Positions 21,540 to 33,525 of a DNA stretch of 64,000 bases are shown one piece after another; position 1 is the first letter of the stretch; each line of letters begins with the position of its first letter. The position numbers and the translations under genes are program-made. Under the pieces are notes generated by a model that was not told the DNA's origin, did no database searches, and saw only the letters and a list, made by a program, of their open reading frames with translations. This DNA is from Eumeta japonica. Taxonomy: Eukaryota > Arthropoda > Insecta > Lepidoptera > Psychidae. Where the stretch lies: the NCBI GenBank assembly GCA_005406025.1, contig BGZK01000293.1:62001-126000 (forward strand). The letters run 5' to 3'.

Positions 21540-24500
21540 CGTTCAATTATTGAAAGTGCTTACAGCATTAGTTCGAATCCGTCTATATCAGCTGTTTACA
21601 GTTAAAACCTGAACAAAGGATTTTTTTGGTTCGTCAAATAGCACGTGAGATGATAGTTTGTAAAAAGACGAACTCAGAAACATGTATGTTGTTAGAGACT
21701 TGATTAAAATAATCATCATACCTTTAAAAAAATAAGAATAGAAATTATTGCATTTCTAACTCATCTCCTTAAGTAAAATTCAAAAAAAAAGTAACATGCT
21801 AATTTTGCCTTAGACTGACGTCGATCAGACTCAGAAGGCCTCGGTTACGAACTCTCATCTCGTGTGAATTAATTGACAAGTTTTACCAAAGAAAATAAAC
21901 GACTCGCTTCTATACACGGGAAACATGTTAAGCCGTCGGTTGTAATTCGGGCCAACTCGGAAGAATCAAGATCTAAGGCTTTGAATTCGAAATGATAATA
22001 TTGAAGTGGGGCGAATGGGCCCTGCAATAGTGCGACAAAAATGCAGACAATCTGTCGTTTAGCGTGGGATCAATATGGAAGGAATAAACCCTAATACGTA
22101 AGTTTTTTATTGTATTGATAAACGATGTTAACTTTGATCGAACACTAAATGGATTGAAAGCGTTACGAAAAATGTATTTTCTTCAACATGGATTTTTTCA
22201 GAACTTCTTAATAGACGTCTGACAATGCGAACTTGACCCACATTAGACGCTAATGTGGTTCGAATGAAACCCGACAGAATTATTCGGTAATTGGTCATTA
22301 TAAAGCTATTTCTGTAACACTACTATTAGCGAGTTTTGAGGTTACAAAAAAAATGAAAGTTTAGCACGTTCTGACTATTATTTTCAAGATTTGAATCAGA
22401 CACTTCAGTAATCAATAACTAACAAAGATTGAAATACGTTTATAGGGGGCTAAATAAATGTTATTACGAAAATAACTATTTAATATAGAGCGCCTTAACA
22501 AATAATTCTTATATTATTCTTAAAAATATAAACAATTGCTTACTCATTTTTGCTAGGCACTTATAAAGTTAGTGCTTAGAACGAGATTGGATTTGGAATA
22601 ATTTATTTTAATGCTATAGCTTTCTTAAGAGGGTAAGTATAAAAATTGTTGGTGTGAAATTCCTTTAATTAAAATTATACAAGGATATGAATTGATTATT
22701 TTTATTAAATGTTTATATATTTTATTTGCGGATGATTTTAAACTTCAAAATTAAATTTTAGATTCGAAAGCATGAATTGACTATGAGCTGGTAGACAAGG
22801 CGACCAGAGATGATTTAACGAATAGACCAACGTATTTGCTTTTATCTCGTTGAAATCGTGACGTCATTTAAGAAAACATGATAAGTATACCTTATCGTTG
22901 TGGTTATGGAAAATTGACCGTAATACAACTTTCTCGAAAATTCCAAGTTTCAGCCTAATTAATTCAGGAAATATTCCAGGAAAACCCAATCGTTAATTGG
23001 CTACTAAGCAGTGAACTGTTGTTAGTAGTGAATTCCGAGTATTTTTAACTAACGACTAATAATGTAGTTTTACCGCTAATTATGTATCTATAATATTTTA
23101 CCTCTATGTATATAATATTTAACCTCAGTTGACTTAAGTTATTTTCTTTATCAAACGAACATTTCATCATATTTTTTGTATTCTTATTAAGAAAATGATT
23201 ATAAATCACTAACCCTAGTTCTAAGAGTGCAGATTAGAGCTAGGCTAAATGGCATATGTCTGATTGTAATATAGGTATGATAACTTAGTTTTGATTCTTG
23301 ATGTATAAGGAAAGATGTATAAAAAAGAAAAGATGCACAGTCGCATACTATATTCACAGAGAAAAATGGCTCAAAGTGTATCTGACGTCTCTGTCTCACA
23401 TTTTATGATGCGTATTGCAGTGCTAAAGAAAAAGAAGTGAAGGAACATTATTTGTCTTATGACATTTCAACCGAAATGCAATAATATACGGTTTATTTTT
23501 AAATGCAAAGGGAACAAGTTAGGATAGTTTTGTTATTGGAAGACAACAAATCCTATTTTTTATAATTTACATGTGCTGTTCTAAAACAGGACATCAATGG
23601 AGTGGTATAATAGTATTTTGAATCTTTATTATTGTGTTTTGGTTCAAAGTATGAAAAGAATCATAGTACATTTTTTCTTCACAATAAAGCTTAATATAGT
23701 TAAGATTAAAGTTAATATGAACCTTTAATTTTATAATGCTGTTGAAAATATACATGAAAGAACTTGATAATTTCTAAAGCGTATATAGTAATATAAAACT
23801 TTCTAATTATTTATATAATATAATAAGATGACGATTCATTAAATATTAACATATTTTGATGAATATATAATTTGCTAAAAAATAAATATTTTTTTATTGA
23901 ATAGGTTTAATTTATTGGATGATTTTCCTTTAGAGGAAATTTTAAGATTTGTATAAATGTAAAACAAATAATAAATAAAAAAACAAAAAAGATGACGACC
24001 GAATTATGTCACAACGCAAGAAATACGAGACCGATGTTGACTTTAAATGATTAAATACAAAATACTCATCGAATACTGATTATAGTACATGATTGACCAC
24101 CTATTATGAATAAACTAAATTTTGTTGAATGAAAATAAAAAATATGTATCGTTCTTTTTCATAGGTTTTTGTGTTATTTTTGCATTTTTTAACAGAACAC
24201 TTTGACGTCGTAACGGAAGGTACGACGAAGTTACACTGAATGCAACGAGTGCTAAACCGTCTGTTTTAGCACTCATCTACTGCGGCCGTTTTTAAGCGCG
24301 GGACTGTGCACTTTTTCTTTTTTATAGATCAATGTGTATAAATACATAATTATTTATTCTACTGGAGCGATCCAGTATAGATGTGACACTCGTACTTTTT
24401 AACGTGCAGGATATTTATCCTAATTTGTGTGAGATTGGGTTTGTTCATTCGCAAAGTACCTAATATTCGGGTTATCCAGGGAACTTTAATACCTATCATA

Positions 24501-24820
24501 TCATCATATCAAAGTGCAATACGGTATGGTCTAATGAATACGTTCGCACGCTGCGTGGGCGTCGTGTACTTGTACTAAAAACTTTTGACATTGTGAAGCA
24601 CTTCCACAGCTGAAGGTAAAATAATCAAGTTTGGAATAACGAAGCAATTTTCGCCTAATTTCTTTACATCTGTAAGATCAAAATCGAATAACCAAGCAAG
24701 GACTTTAAGCTGTTTCACTTCTAAACTTTTGAGTAGAGGAGCTCTTCTCATCAGGCTTATAATCTTCAGGAACAGACTTCTGTATCAGTAATCGTCTATT
24801 TTTAGCGAATCCCGACTATT
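21540..24820. other. AT-rich stretch, no gene recognised
   Basis: Nothing coding-like was found. A 10-bp perfect hairpin (GAGTGCTAAA / TTTAGCACTC, 24247-24274, 8-nt loop) sits in a small GC-richer patch at 24200-24300. The rest is typical non-coding sequence. Confidence 0.45.
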
Positions 24821-24829
24821 GGATAGGGA

Positions 24830-25095
24830 GTAATTTATTGAAATTGAAATTCAGCGTAGTGACTTGACTGAGTACATTTTTTGAGATGTAATTGTTCAAA
24901 GCTGTATTGCCTGTGCCTTTTCCCACACTTAAATAAGGGTATCACTTTACAGAATTTAATTACATTCGGAACCAATTCAGCGTCATATAAGAAATTAAAG
25001 ACGTTAGTTAGATCAGGAGCCGCACGCAATCCACAATTGAATTTAATTGATATGCTTCATGATTTTTTTTGTTGTCACAACATAAGATGAATCGA
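24830..25095 (-). pseudogene. Reverse transcriptase fragment of a Jockey-like LINE
   Basis: The minus-strand frame RAAPDLTNVFNFLYDAELVP ... KFCKVIPLFKCGK (24835-25029) matches the block of Jockey-type ORF2 that runs from 'apHLT.lFN' to 'KVIPLFKSG', just before the 'NFRPIS' motif. After FKCGK the family pattern is lost. Only about 50 residues are recognisable, so this is a short relic. The parallel block of the 46.4 kb LINE reads KVIPFFKSGSTSDPTNFRPI. Confidence 0.6.
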
Positions 25096-25329
25096 AGTAA
25101 CTCATTTCAAACGCGACCCCACAGTAGCACCTTTTTAAAATAGGTAAGTGTACTTGTATTTAAAATTCAGCAACAGCAGAACTTTGTTGATACCACAGGG
25201 ATATTGAAAAAAAAATTGGAATTCATGAGCAACTTCAAGATTTGAAGTTGTAAATCGATCAATTAAGAGACCAAAACTACGTTTGCAGTCTTTGAATTTT
25301 CAAGTTTCTTTGTTAAAGAATTCTGTTGC

Positions 25330-25540
25330 CTGGCAATTTTGTCTCAAATGAATTATTTGGGTTATCTATTGCAATGTTATGTAATACAGTCGAATCTGTA
25401 AATCTTGTAATAGTTTCCTTGGGTCTATCGAATCTCCAATCGTATGCAAATCCATTACGATTTAAGAATCAGTGTCAGGCCAACGCATATTCCATTTTCG
25501 TACCCTCTTCATTCCTGCACTTACATTCATTTGTTTGAAT
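25330..25540 (-). pseudogene. Possible PIF/Harbinger transposase fragment
   Basis: A minus-strand frame reads RPKETITRFTDSTVLHNIAI then DNPNNSFETKLPGN. The 'VLHNIAI' motif in this setting resembles the C-terminal part of the DDE_Tnp_4 nuclease of PIF/Harbinger elements (HARBI1-like). No catalytic residues are visible, so the call rests on one short motif and could be wrong. Confidence 0.3.
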
Positions 25541-25544
25541 GCTC

Positions 25545-26370
25545 TCTCTGAAAATCAACAACACAGAGCACTGCTCGAATTAGATAAATATAAAGAGAAT
25601 TAATTAATTTAAATATATGATATTAGATATTAACAAAATGAATAAAATTGAATTCTAAACACTTGTTAAAAAAAGTAACAGTGTATCACTTTTCTAAAAA
25701 AATATTGCAACAATTTAAGGGAATTGTAACAATTCAAAATCACGAAAATACAGATTTTTCACTTACGTGTACAAAAATCTGAGTATGTATTATACATATA
25801 TAATCCTAATAAACAAGAAATTAAAAAAAAAGTTACTTTTCGCGTATTTTAAAAATATTAGCCATTCATTACTGTACATTTATTAACCATTTTTATTCAG
25901 AATCATAATATAAAATGAACAGATTGATGTAAGCTAAAAAATATGCGATATGGTGCAATAAGAAATTTTAAGGGGATGTAGAAGAATTTATCGTAAAAAT
26001 AGAACAATTTAATCACAAGCGCACCTCTAAGCAACGACTTTCTGGATGTATTTGATATAGTTTGATTTCTATAAAAGGTAATCATTTATATATTAGGATG
26101 TACAATCAGCATTGTAAAGTCAAACGGCTTAGGGTTGATAATTTCTTAATATTGTATTTGTATTATTTATTAAAAGGCGGATTTACATATTTAACAATTT
26201 TTACTGCTACGTGGGCATTACTCAATATTTCTGGATTCTCATTAATAAGACGACATATTATGTTTATGATGTAATTATTTTTTATCGATGTATATTCCTT
26301 CACTATTTACAGACTTTTGTATTCTTGGGAACAATTTTAAGAAGCAATTCAGGCAGTCTTCCTTAGGAAT
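25545..26370. other. No gene recognised
   Basis: AT-rich. The two 60-70 codon frames across 25903-26274 show no domain. Confidence 0.45.
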
Positions 26371-26372
26371 AT

Positions 26373-27215
26373 CTACGATTGCGTACACCGCGGCTTCGGG
26401 GCTCCTAAACCATGTACCTCTAAGTGAATATTTTCGGAAACAACAAAACAATCACCGTGTGCAAGGTCCGGGCTGTATGGCGGGGGCGTCATTAGTTCTG
26501 CATTTGCGGCCCTCAAAAACACATTCGTTACCTTAACGTATTGTGTGGACGTATTGTCATGGCGAAGAACGACTTTGCTGCGAGGACAGTTTTTGCAAAC
26601 TCTGAACAGGTACCTACTCAAGTACCACTTTCCAGTTACTGTCCTTTGATTTTTCAGCGGTATTGTAATGTCTTGATATGCTGAAAAAAAGAAGCAACCA
26701 TTTTCTTACTAATGCTTCGACTTTTCCAACTGTCGTCGGCAAATCTTCTAATGGAAAGGCCCATTGCGCCGATTAACCTTTTCTTTCATGTTCAAAGCAG
26801 TACATCCAGCTCTGGTCGTCTGTAACTAAGCTGTATAGTTACAGCGCATGATTGTTCTACTTTATATTTTTTCATCATTTTACGACACGATTCTGCAACT
26901 GTTTTCTGTAATCCATTAAATCATAAATTTTTGTCCAATGCAACTCTTCCAACTCTCAAATGTACATCCAAAATATATTTCGCTTGTTTACGATTTTGCT
27001 TATATGTAACTTTTTTTTATCAGTTTTAATTAGTTGTCGTACAGTGTCGATACCAGTTACGATAACTGCAGTCGTCGGCGACCTTCACGTAAATTGTCAA
27101 AAAGGGACTCACGTCCACGTCTGAATTCACCGAACTGAGAATGCACAGAGCTAAAGACGGAGCTTCATCATCAGATGCCGGTCGCTAGTTGTCTCTGGTA
27201 GCTTTCTCATCGACT
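26373..27215 (-). pseudogene. Mariner transposase, nearly full-length relic
   Basis: DNA transposase that cuts and pastes mariner elements at TA sites. Reading leftward on the minus strand through several frames: helix-turn-helix region with GEFRRGRESLFDNLREGRRR (about 27115-27175), first catalytic block LVTDDQSWMYCFEHERK (about 26785-26830), SAQWAFPLEDLPTTVGKVEA (about 26715-26775), IPLKNQRTVTGKWYLSRYLF (about 26610-26665), then LRHDNTS and PPPYSPDLAHGDCF with 34 residues between the two Asp (DD34D). All three catalytic Asp can be seen, but stops and frameshifts occur between blocks (for example after ERK). The open frames on the plus strand here are antisense shadows. Terminal repeats were not identified. 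Confidence 0.85.
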
Positions 27216-27660
27216 CAAGCTGCAAGGAAATTTGTAAAAAATCGCGGTGCGAATATAATCACGACTTAAATTCATGGTGATGCCGAAATAAAATTTTCAA
27301 AATGACATAATGAAAAGACAAATAACGATCCATACTAAAACGTAATCGACGCCCTCAGAGTAAAGATAGCATAGACGGGGCGATAAAATCGCAACAAATA
27401 CACACCTGTCTACTTTATCTTTCTCATGACGTCTGTAATGAAAAAAAAGGGATAGTAATATAATTGACAAGCACGCCCCCGAGAAAGGTTGTACACTTTT
27501 TTCATATTTATAAAAAAAGTCTAAGAACGCCCCTTACCAAAGACATTATTGGCAATTCTTTTCACTTTGTTTTTACCATGAATTTAAATAAAATTCTTTA
27601 ACTTTTTTAGAAAGTGTTTATGTATCAACAAATAATCCAACATTAATATGAACAAAGTTT
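27216..27660. other. Flank of mariner relic, no gene
   Basis: No coding signal. The right terminal repeat of the mariner would be expected here but I could not identify it. Confidence 0.35.
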
Positions 27661-27664
27661 ATGT

Positions 27665-27790
27665 CAATTAAATCTGTCTGTCTGTTTGTTTGGGCTAATC
27701 TCCGAAACGGCGGAATGCATTGTGATCAGACATTGCCCTGCTCCCATATATTATTCGCCCAAGCACCAAAAGTAACAAAAAAATATTTTT
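27665..27790 (+). repeat. Fragment of dispersed repeat (CTGT/GTTT leader)
   Basis: CTGTCTGTCTGTTTGTTTGG followed by GCTAATCTCCGAAACGGCGG resembles the 'gtctgtctgt ... ctcaaaaactactgaac' leader common in lepidopteran repeats, also seen at 36365 and 39940. Confidence 0.45.
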
Positions 27791-27904
27791 TTTCTACATT
27801 CCAAATAATTATAAATACCCCTAAAATCCAGTTATGTTAATTTATTTATTACCAAAAGACCATAAGGCTTTTGTGGTTATAATAGCAAAAGTGTAGTAAC
27901 AGTT

Positions 27905-28195
27905 TTCGTCCACCGAATGAGAGTTACGGTGGGCTACTACCCTTTACAATTCCACTTGACTCCACCATCTTTTGTCACCCCGCCCATTCTTTCATCGCTA
28001 CACTCCCTTTCCATCACACCACTTCTCCCTCTATCAAATATCCTATTCCTATCCAAGAGGTTAGCAACGCATTGGTCACTCCTTTGGAGTGGTGAGTGTC
28101 TATGAGCAGTGGTGGCCACCTGATCTTTGATGGCTCGCGTGCTCGGTTATCTCTATAAAATAATAAGAAAAAAAAAATTAAAGAGGCGGATGCGC
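27905..28195 (+). repeat. Dispersed repeat ('GGTTAGCAACGC/CTATGAGCAG' family), copy 2
   Basis: The most readable copy: CACCCCGCCCATTC, CTATCCAAGAGGTTAGCAAC, GGAGTGGTGAGTGTCTATGA, GGTGGCCACCTGATC, GGCTCGCGTGCTCGG, then an A-rich tail. I know the block 'slightly GC-rich leader, gttggcaacgc, gtgtctatgggcgg, ..cgtatgctcg' from moth and butterfly genomes. The A tail points to RNA-mediated spread. The short open frames on both strands are incidental. Confidence 0.7.
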
Positions 28196-28375
28196 CACCT
28201 ATAAATTGCAGCGGAATTGGTGCATTCGTCGCAGTTGTACTCCGACTGCCACATATGAAGCCTGACTGTAATAAAGAAGTTTCATCGTCTGAAAACGCTG
28301 GTCCTTATTTTGCCCACACACCGCAAGAAATCCGTTCTCCGAGGCAACTGTGAAAGAAATCCGAGGTGCGGATTT
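28196..28375 (+). other. LTR-like module (TATA box and poly(A) signal 70 bp apart)
   Basis: TATAAA at 28200-28205 and AATAAA at 28270-28275 are separated by GC-richer sequence, followed by TGCCCACACACCGCAAGAAA. A promoter and a polyadenylation signal this close together are typical of the R region of an LTR. It could be a solo LTR of a retrotransposon, but neither TG...CA ends nor a target duplication were established. Confidence 0.3.
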
Positions 28376-29260
28376 ATGCTATATTTAATTAAGTCAAATG
28401 AAAAAAGTCTGTAAAAATTTTTGTTGTATCATTTTCACATATTTTGCGTTGCAACACGTGATGCATGGGTATTTCAAATACTGTAGGGTATTCAAATAAC
28501 GCTGTTGGACTCAAAGAAAATATATGTTATACAGTTATATTAGTTTACAGATATGGGCTGCGTAGAATAGAAAGAACTTTAGATAATTCCATTTCGATAT
28601 TTAAATTAATAAATCTATATTGACAAAAATTAAAAAATACATCTGAGGAGTAAGGACACTGCAAAGAAATAAAATGGTGCGACTTTTATCAGCTCCATAA
28701 ATAAGAAGTATTTAACATTATTATGCGATGCGATGCGATTATTATTTTAATCTTAATAGAACAATTCTTTGTCGGAAATATTACATTTTGTCAACTTTCT
28801 GATTCGCTCATACCCAATCGGCAACTTTTAGTTAATATTTATAGACCAGTATTACAAAAAATAGGTAATAATTAAAATAACAAATATATTGCACTAAAAG
28901 AATGAAAAACTAATGTAAAAATAATGATAAAATAATAATAAATAATAACTATTTGAACAGTAAAATTAACGATATTTGTTTCTTGTACGCACTTTATTGA
29001 CACTATCATTTGTATTTTACAGGTTACCTATATCATATGTTAAGTCAATATTTTCAGCTATTCTAGTGCTAGATTTAATTTGTATTTAGTAGATATACTA
29101 GTGTTAACTAGCGCTGAAACAGACGTGTGCTTTAATTTTAAACGTATAAAAAAGTTGAACATTTTTATACACGTAAAATGTGCACTGCTTCATTGTCGAA
29201 ACTTGGCAATGTTCTGTGCACAGAAGTAGATTATGTGCTGGTATGTACGGTAGGAGACTT
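28376..29260. other. No gene recognised
   Basis: AT-rich; nothing supported. Confidence 0.45.
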
Positions 29261-29264
29261 ATAT

Positions 29265-29400
29265 ACAAAAAAGGATAAAATCGGAAAAATACCAGCGATG
29301 TCCAAGATATGGGTTGGCGACGACCAAGATAGTCAATGGGACCGACATTAAAATAGAAAAGACTACAATCGACATAGAAACCATGATCGGGATCAGATAC
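29265..29400 (+). repeat. Fragment of degenerate 'ATCGGGATC' repeat
   Basis: GTTGGCGACGACCAAGATAG, GGGACCGACATT and CATGATCGGGATCAG words in the orientation opposite to the 10.1 kb copy suggest a short fragment of the same family. Confidence 0.35.
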
Positions 29401-30555
29401 AATCATTACTAAATTATATCTAAGTACAGAATAATGAATGGATAAAATGGCTAATACAAGATAAGTTCGTTTTAAGTTTTGAAAATTATCGATATCGATA
29501 AAAATTAAACATCATTAGGGTCTTTCCCTAAAAGAAAATTATGATTTTGTAAGAAATGTCGGATTGTACTGGTTTTTTTGTTATGAAGAGCTGTTTACAC
29601 ATATACGTAATATTAAAAACTTATTACTGATATTGACAACATGCTGCTGACACAAACAGTTACTCTTGACATTTTTAAAGACATTTTTATATTTTCGAAA
29701 CATATTTATTCCATAACATTTTGCGTGCGTCTTGAATGAAAGTTGCACTGTGACATTCTCGGGGACCTGCTGTATATCATTACCAAACACCGTGGAAAAC
29801 ATGAGACATCGATAAAAACCAAAACCGCCATCTTATAGAAAATGCTCTTGGTTGTCATATTTTCGAATATTACTAAATTAAATATAAAAGCAGCATAAAT
29901 TGTGAGTACTACGGCATAAACTTTTCAATTTGATTGCATACGCAACAAGTCTAAGAGATCAACTTGACGTTTTAAATGTGTACATTTATTTTTCAGGAAA
30001 AAAAAAAAACAATTTAAATTTTTCTCTTTTTGTCAAATACGATGGAGCAGTCGAACAGTTGCTAATAATCTGGAAATGTGGAATTTAGTACTTATGACAA
30101 GATTGGGTAATCCAATCACAGACGTATAATGTAAATTAACGAATTCGGAATTCGAAGGCAAATTTTGGGGGCTAATTAAAAAATGGGCAGTTTGTAATGT
30201 ACCAGACGAATGCCCTCGTTATACGAAATAGAAATATACCATTTTTATTATGTTAAAATACATGATTACGAAAATCGAGCATTACCTTTAGGAGCCGTAT
30301 ATAAATTACGTCATACCAATTTCATAATTTTTGGAACCTCCCGTCGTTGGCACAGATCATCACATTCGTGTGATCGCTTCTTCCTTGGTATGTTCATTTG
30401 CCGATTTCAAATTTAGAAACCATTAAATTAATACAGGACTTCCAAAATTATTTATATATCTGCATTTAAATTAATTTTTCGTAAAGTCAACAATAAATGA
30501 AATATTGTAGAATATTTACTAAATGGCATTTTTCGAAAGTCTCAAAAGTGATTTT
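29401..30555. other. No gene recognised
   Basis: AT-rich DNA without coding signal; a poly(A) run is present at about 30000. Confidence 0.45.
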
Positions 30556-30559
30556 GGCT

Positions 30560-30780
30560 TTTCGATGTATCACAGTGCAGCCGACGTTTGACGCCATAGT
30601 TAAGACGCCATAGATAATATTCTTTTGTTGAGGGTTAAAGTTTAGAGTTTTGGTATTAGAGATTTATAGATGTGACGGCACGAAGCTGATGACTCGTCGG
30701 CTTGCCGTCACACGATGTCACATTTTGTTGGGGTCAACACACCAGTTTAACGTAACTTATGGATGACCCCTATTTCCAAA
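30560..30780. repeat. Dispersed repeat ending 'ACTTATGGATGACCCC', copy 1
   Basis: GATGTCACATTTTGTTGGGG then AACGTAACTTATGGATGACC match the ends of the repeat at 56680-57010 (TTATGGATGGCC). Internally GACGCCATAG is repeated (30589-30598, 30606-30615), and CGTCACAC / TGTGACGG words form short inverted pairs. Non-coding. Confidence 0.45.
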
Positions 30781-31074
30781 ACTAATAAAACCGATATTTT
30801 GAAAAAAGAAATCGAGAATCTAGGACCTCGCTTACAGTTGACGGGAAAACTTAAATGAAAGTCCCAAGTTTTCAAATTCCCACTGGAAACGGAAACATTC
30901 ATGAAAAGTAAGTGCCTGAGAAACGTGTTGCTTATTTTCACCTGGAACTTTAATTTGTTTAGTGGTTAATATGGTAACTTACTTATATGAAAAAGTCGGG
31001 TTACTTTTGCTTACGATAAAGTGTTGTATTTTTTCTTTCATTTTGTAAAATCAAATTGATTCGAATGAAAAATA

Positions 31075-31570
31075 TCTTTATTTCGTAGGTAACGAAATTA
31101 CACTTGAAATACGGCATTAATGAATTCTTTTCGACATCAAAATTACCACCCATTCCAAACGCTGATACACCTTTAGAACAATGCTCAAGAAATTTAAGGG
31201 TAACTCTTTTTTGTTATATATACAAAATATTAAATTATGAATAAAATAACGACATTAAGAAATGATATGGAACAACCTAATAACCGAGCAGTTCAATCCC
31301 ATGGGTTTTTTTTAACATATTCAGGCTCTTTTGTCATATAACTTTCTATTAACGAAACATTTATATTCAAAAAATGGTAAACTATGAATTTCCGCTGAGA
31401 TTTTGTCATGAAAGTGCACACACTGTTAAGTGCTTCGCTTAAACTTTACCGAGTGGGGTTTTCTGAGCAGCAAGGTCGTTCATCTTTCTCGTTTTGATGT
31501 CACTCATGTTTTGGGACAATTGTATATTTTTCTTGACTTATACTGGATTTTCATATTTATCATTTACTTA
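31075..31570 (-). mobile_element. 5'-truncated Jockey-like LINE: C-terminus and 3' tail
   Basis: This stretch aligns by eye with 46390-46880. Both carry the tail (TTCGTAGGTAACGAAATTAC / ACTTGAAATAC), the 'CAATCCCATGGG' end of the ORF, and, read on the minus strand, the C-terminal LINE words FEYKCFVNRKLY and SDIKTRKMNDL (compare EFKRFVKESY and IGTRHKNDL). Truncation from the 5' side is usual for LINE insertions. The frame is broken by several stops. Confidence 0.7.
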
Positions 31571-32315
31571 ATTTTTCCTTTGATAGATGCGATTATAATT
31601 TATCATAATTTAAATTTGTTTTAAATTATATATAATTTGAATTGTCCACTTTAGCAATAAAAATTTGTTAATATTACCCGAATTACCCAATAACTCACTT
31701 TCGTAGGTCATGAAACTACAAATTTGAAGTGATACTTCTTTATCGACGTAGTGAAGAAATTTGGTATGATATTAAAAAAATAAGCGACTCGTTTTCTTAC
31801 AATGTTTTTTTGCAACATTTAACAATAATGGATCCATGTTTTTTAAAGACAAATACGTGTTTGATATTTCGATATTTATTTTATTTTAACCTCACTGTTA
31901 ATGGTATCAGTAAATTTATTAAACGTAGCACGCTTTAAATAATTTTATTACTTTAAATACCGATGTATAATAACGATTCAAATTGTTAACAAACGGAATT
32001 ATTGGATATTTGATCGTTTCTGTTCTATAATTTATTAATATAATTTAAAATTCGTATTTTTTAATAAATTAGTGTAATTGACCTATTTAATTTACGAAGA
32101 AATTATTTTTGTACAATTATATAAATAGCTTTAAAATATGTAATTAAATTATTTTTTTGCTTGAACTACGTTTAACCAATTTATTGTTACATATTAAAGA
32201 AAAATAATATTTTGTAAGGAAGTTGCACTTCGTACGTGTGTACATCACACACACTTCTTTTTTAATGACACTAAAAAAGCATAGTACGTAACGCGAAAAT
32301 TTTATTGCACAGTAC
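31571..32315. other. No gene; weak trace of LINE tail near 31700
   Basis: TTCGTAGGTCATGAAACTAC at 31702-31721 vaguely repeats the LINE tail motif. Otherwise this is AT-rich DNA without features. Confidence 0.35.
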
Positions 32316-32358
32316 ATTCTCAATGTGCGTCCAATTCGTGCTTGCCCGGTTTTTATTT
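32316..32358 (-). repeat. End fragment of 'CCAAGTGCG' repeat
   Basis: GTGCGTCCAATTCGTGCTTG/CCCGGTTTTT is the minus-strand form of the 'aaaaaCCggCAAGTGCGag' end. Confidence 0.4.
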
Positions 32359-32650
32359 GGTTGAAACATTGAAATTATCGGCATCATTTGGAATCCGCTT
32401 TATTGAAAGATGCTATTTGTGATAATTTTGCTAAAACGGAACGGAGAGCTAAAACAGAACATAAAGTGTTTTAATATATTTATAAATCGCATTTTATCGT
32501 CAGTTATGGCCGCTATTGTGTTCCATTAGCGTTTGCTTAATGTGAGAAATGCTCTATCAGGCGTCACTGTTTATGGTGGGTAATCAGATATTCTGTAATA
32601 TCTTTCAAACTATGCCCTTTAAAGTTATAAAAAAAAAAAACTTATATTTT

Positions 32651-32930
32651 GGTGATTCTATTCTGTGATTTTTAATCTCCTATATTGTTTGTTCTGTTTG
32701 TTGTCACTGGTCATTAATTAATAATCTATTAATGAAAATTTTGTGTTAATTGGACAATTATGAACATATTTCAAATTTCAACATGTAAAAATAATGTTGA
32801 AATTTGAAATATGTTTACAATTATCCAGTTAACACAATTTACAAAACAAATAATTTATGTATTATTAATTAATGACCAGTGAGAATAAACAATACAGGAC
32901 ATTAAAAATCACAAGTAGAATGGAATCACC
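32651..32930. repeat. Long foldback (about 135-bp arms, 280 bp in all)
   Basis: The left arm starts GGTGATTCTATTCTGTGATT and the right arm ends in its near-complement ...AGTAGAATGGAATCACC. Pairing continues inward: CACTGGTCATTAATTAATAA with TTATTAATTAATGACCAGTG, and AACATATTTCAAATTTCAAC with GTTGAAATTTGAAATATGTT. The loop is only about 9 nt (around 32785-32793). The arms are highly similar but not identical, so the foldback is fairly young or maintained. It could be a foldback transposon, an inverted duplication, or the template for a hairpin RNA. Confidence 0.9.
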
Positions 32931-33319
32931 CATATACGTTTCTCCTAGAACAACTTATAGACACTTAGAAAACGCAAAGCAATTCTCGCAACGCTAAATT
33001 CGCGGACACGCCATACAGTGTAACGAGACTTTGTCACATCGAAACTATTTTATAATCAGGAAACGTTTGCTATTGCATCATTTACGAGGCCGTCCGATGT
33101 TATCGCGACACACGTAACTTTATAGCTCGCGACGTATCGGCTTCGCTTTGTTTGATTATGAGTGGCGTGCGTCTGCCGACTTATTGTGACTTACAGACGT
33201 GATACTCAGTAAACTCGCGCCGAAGTGTTACGTATTTATAACATTTACGTCATCGAGTTTTAGTCTCTGCACACTTTCGTGAAATGTCTCACGGAGGTAA
33301 ACTGTCCGTTTTGATTTTT
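32931..33319. other. No gene; moderately GC-rich patch
   Basis: Between 33000 and 33300 CpG words are more frequent (CGCGGACACGCC, CTCGCGACGTATCGG, AACTCGCGCCGAAG), but no exon or promoter pair can be supported. Confidence 0.3.
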
Positions 33320-33477
33320 AACTTCCCGCTAAGAAAATTGAAAATTTTCTAAAATTTTCGGGAAGTTATTGGTTTCACCCCATTTAGCAAAAATCGAGTT
33401 CTCATCAGATCTCGACGTACTGAGGGTCTATGAAGCTTCCCTGATCATTCCTGAGATGATGTCCATATGTCTGTGTG

Positions 33478-33525
<48 letters not shown>

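Noticed and set aside
26288..26536. 82-codon plus-strand ORF
   Set aside because: Antisense to the mariner transposase catalytic block on the minus strand.
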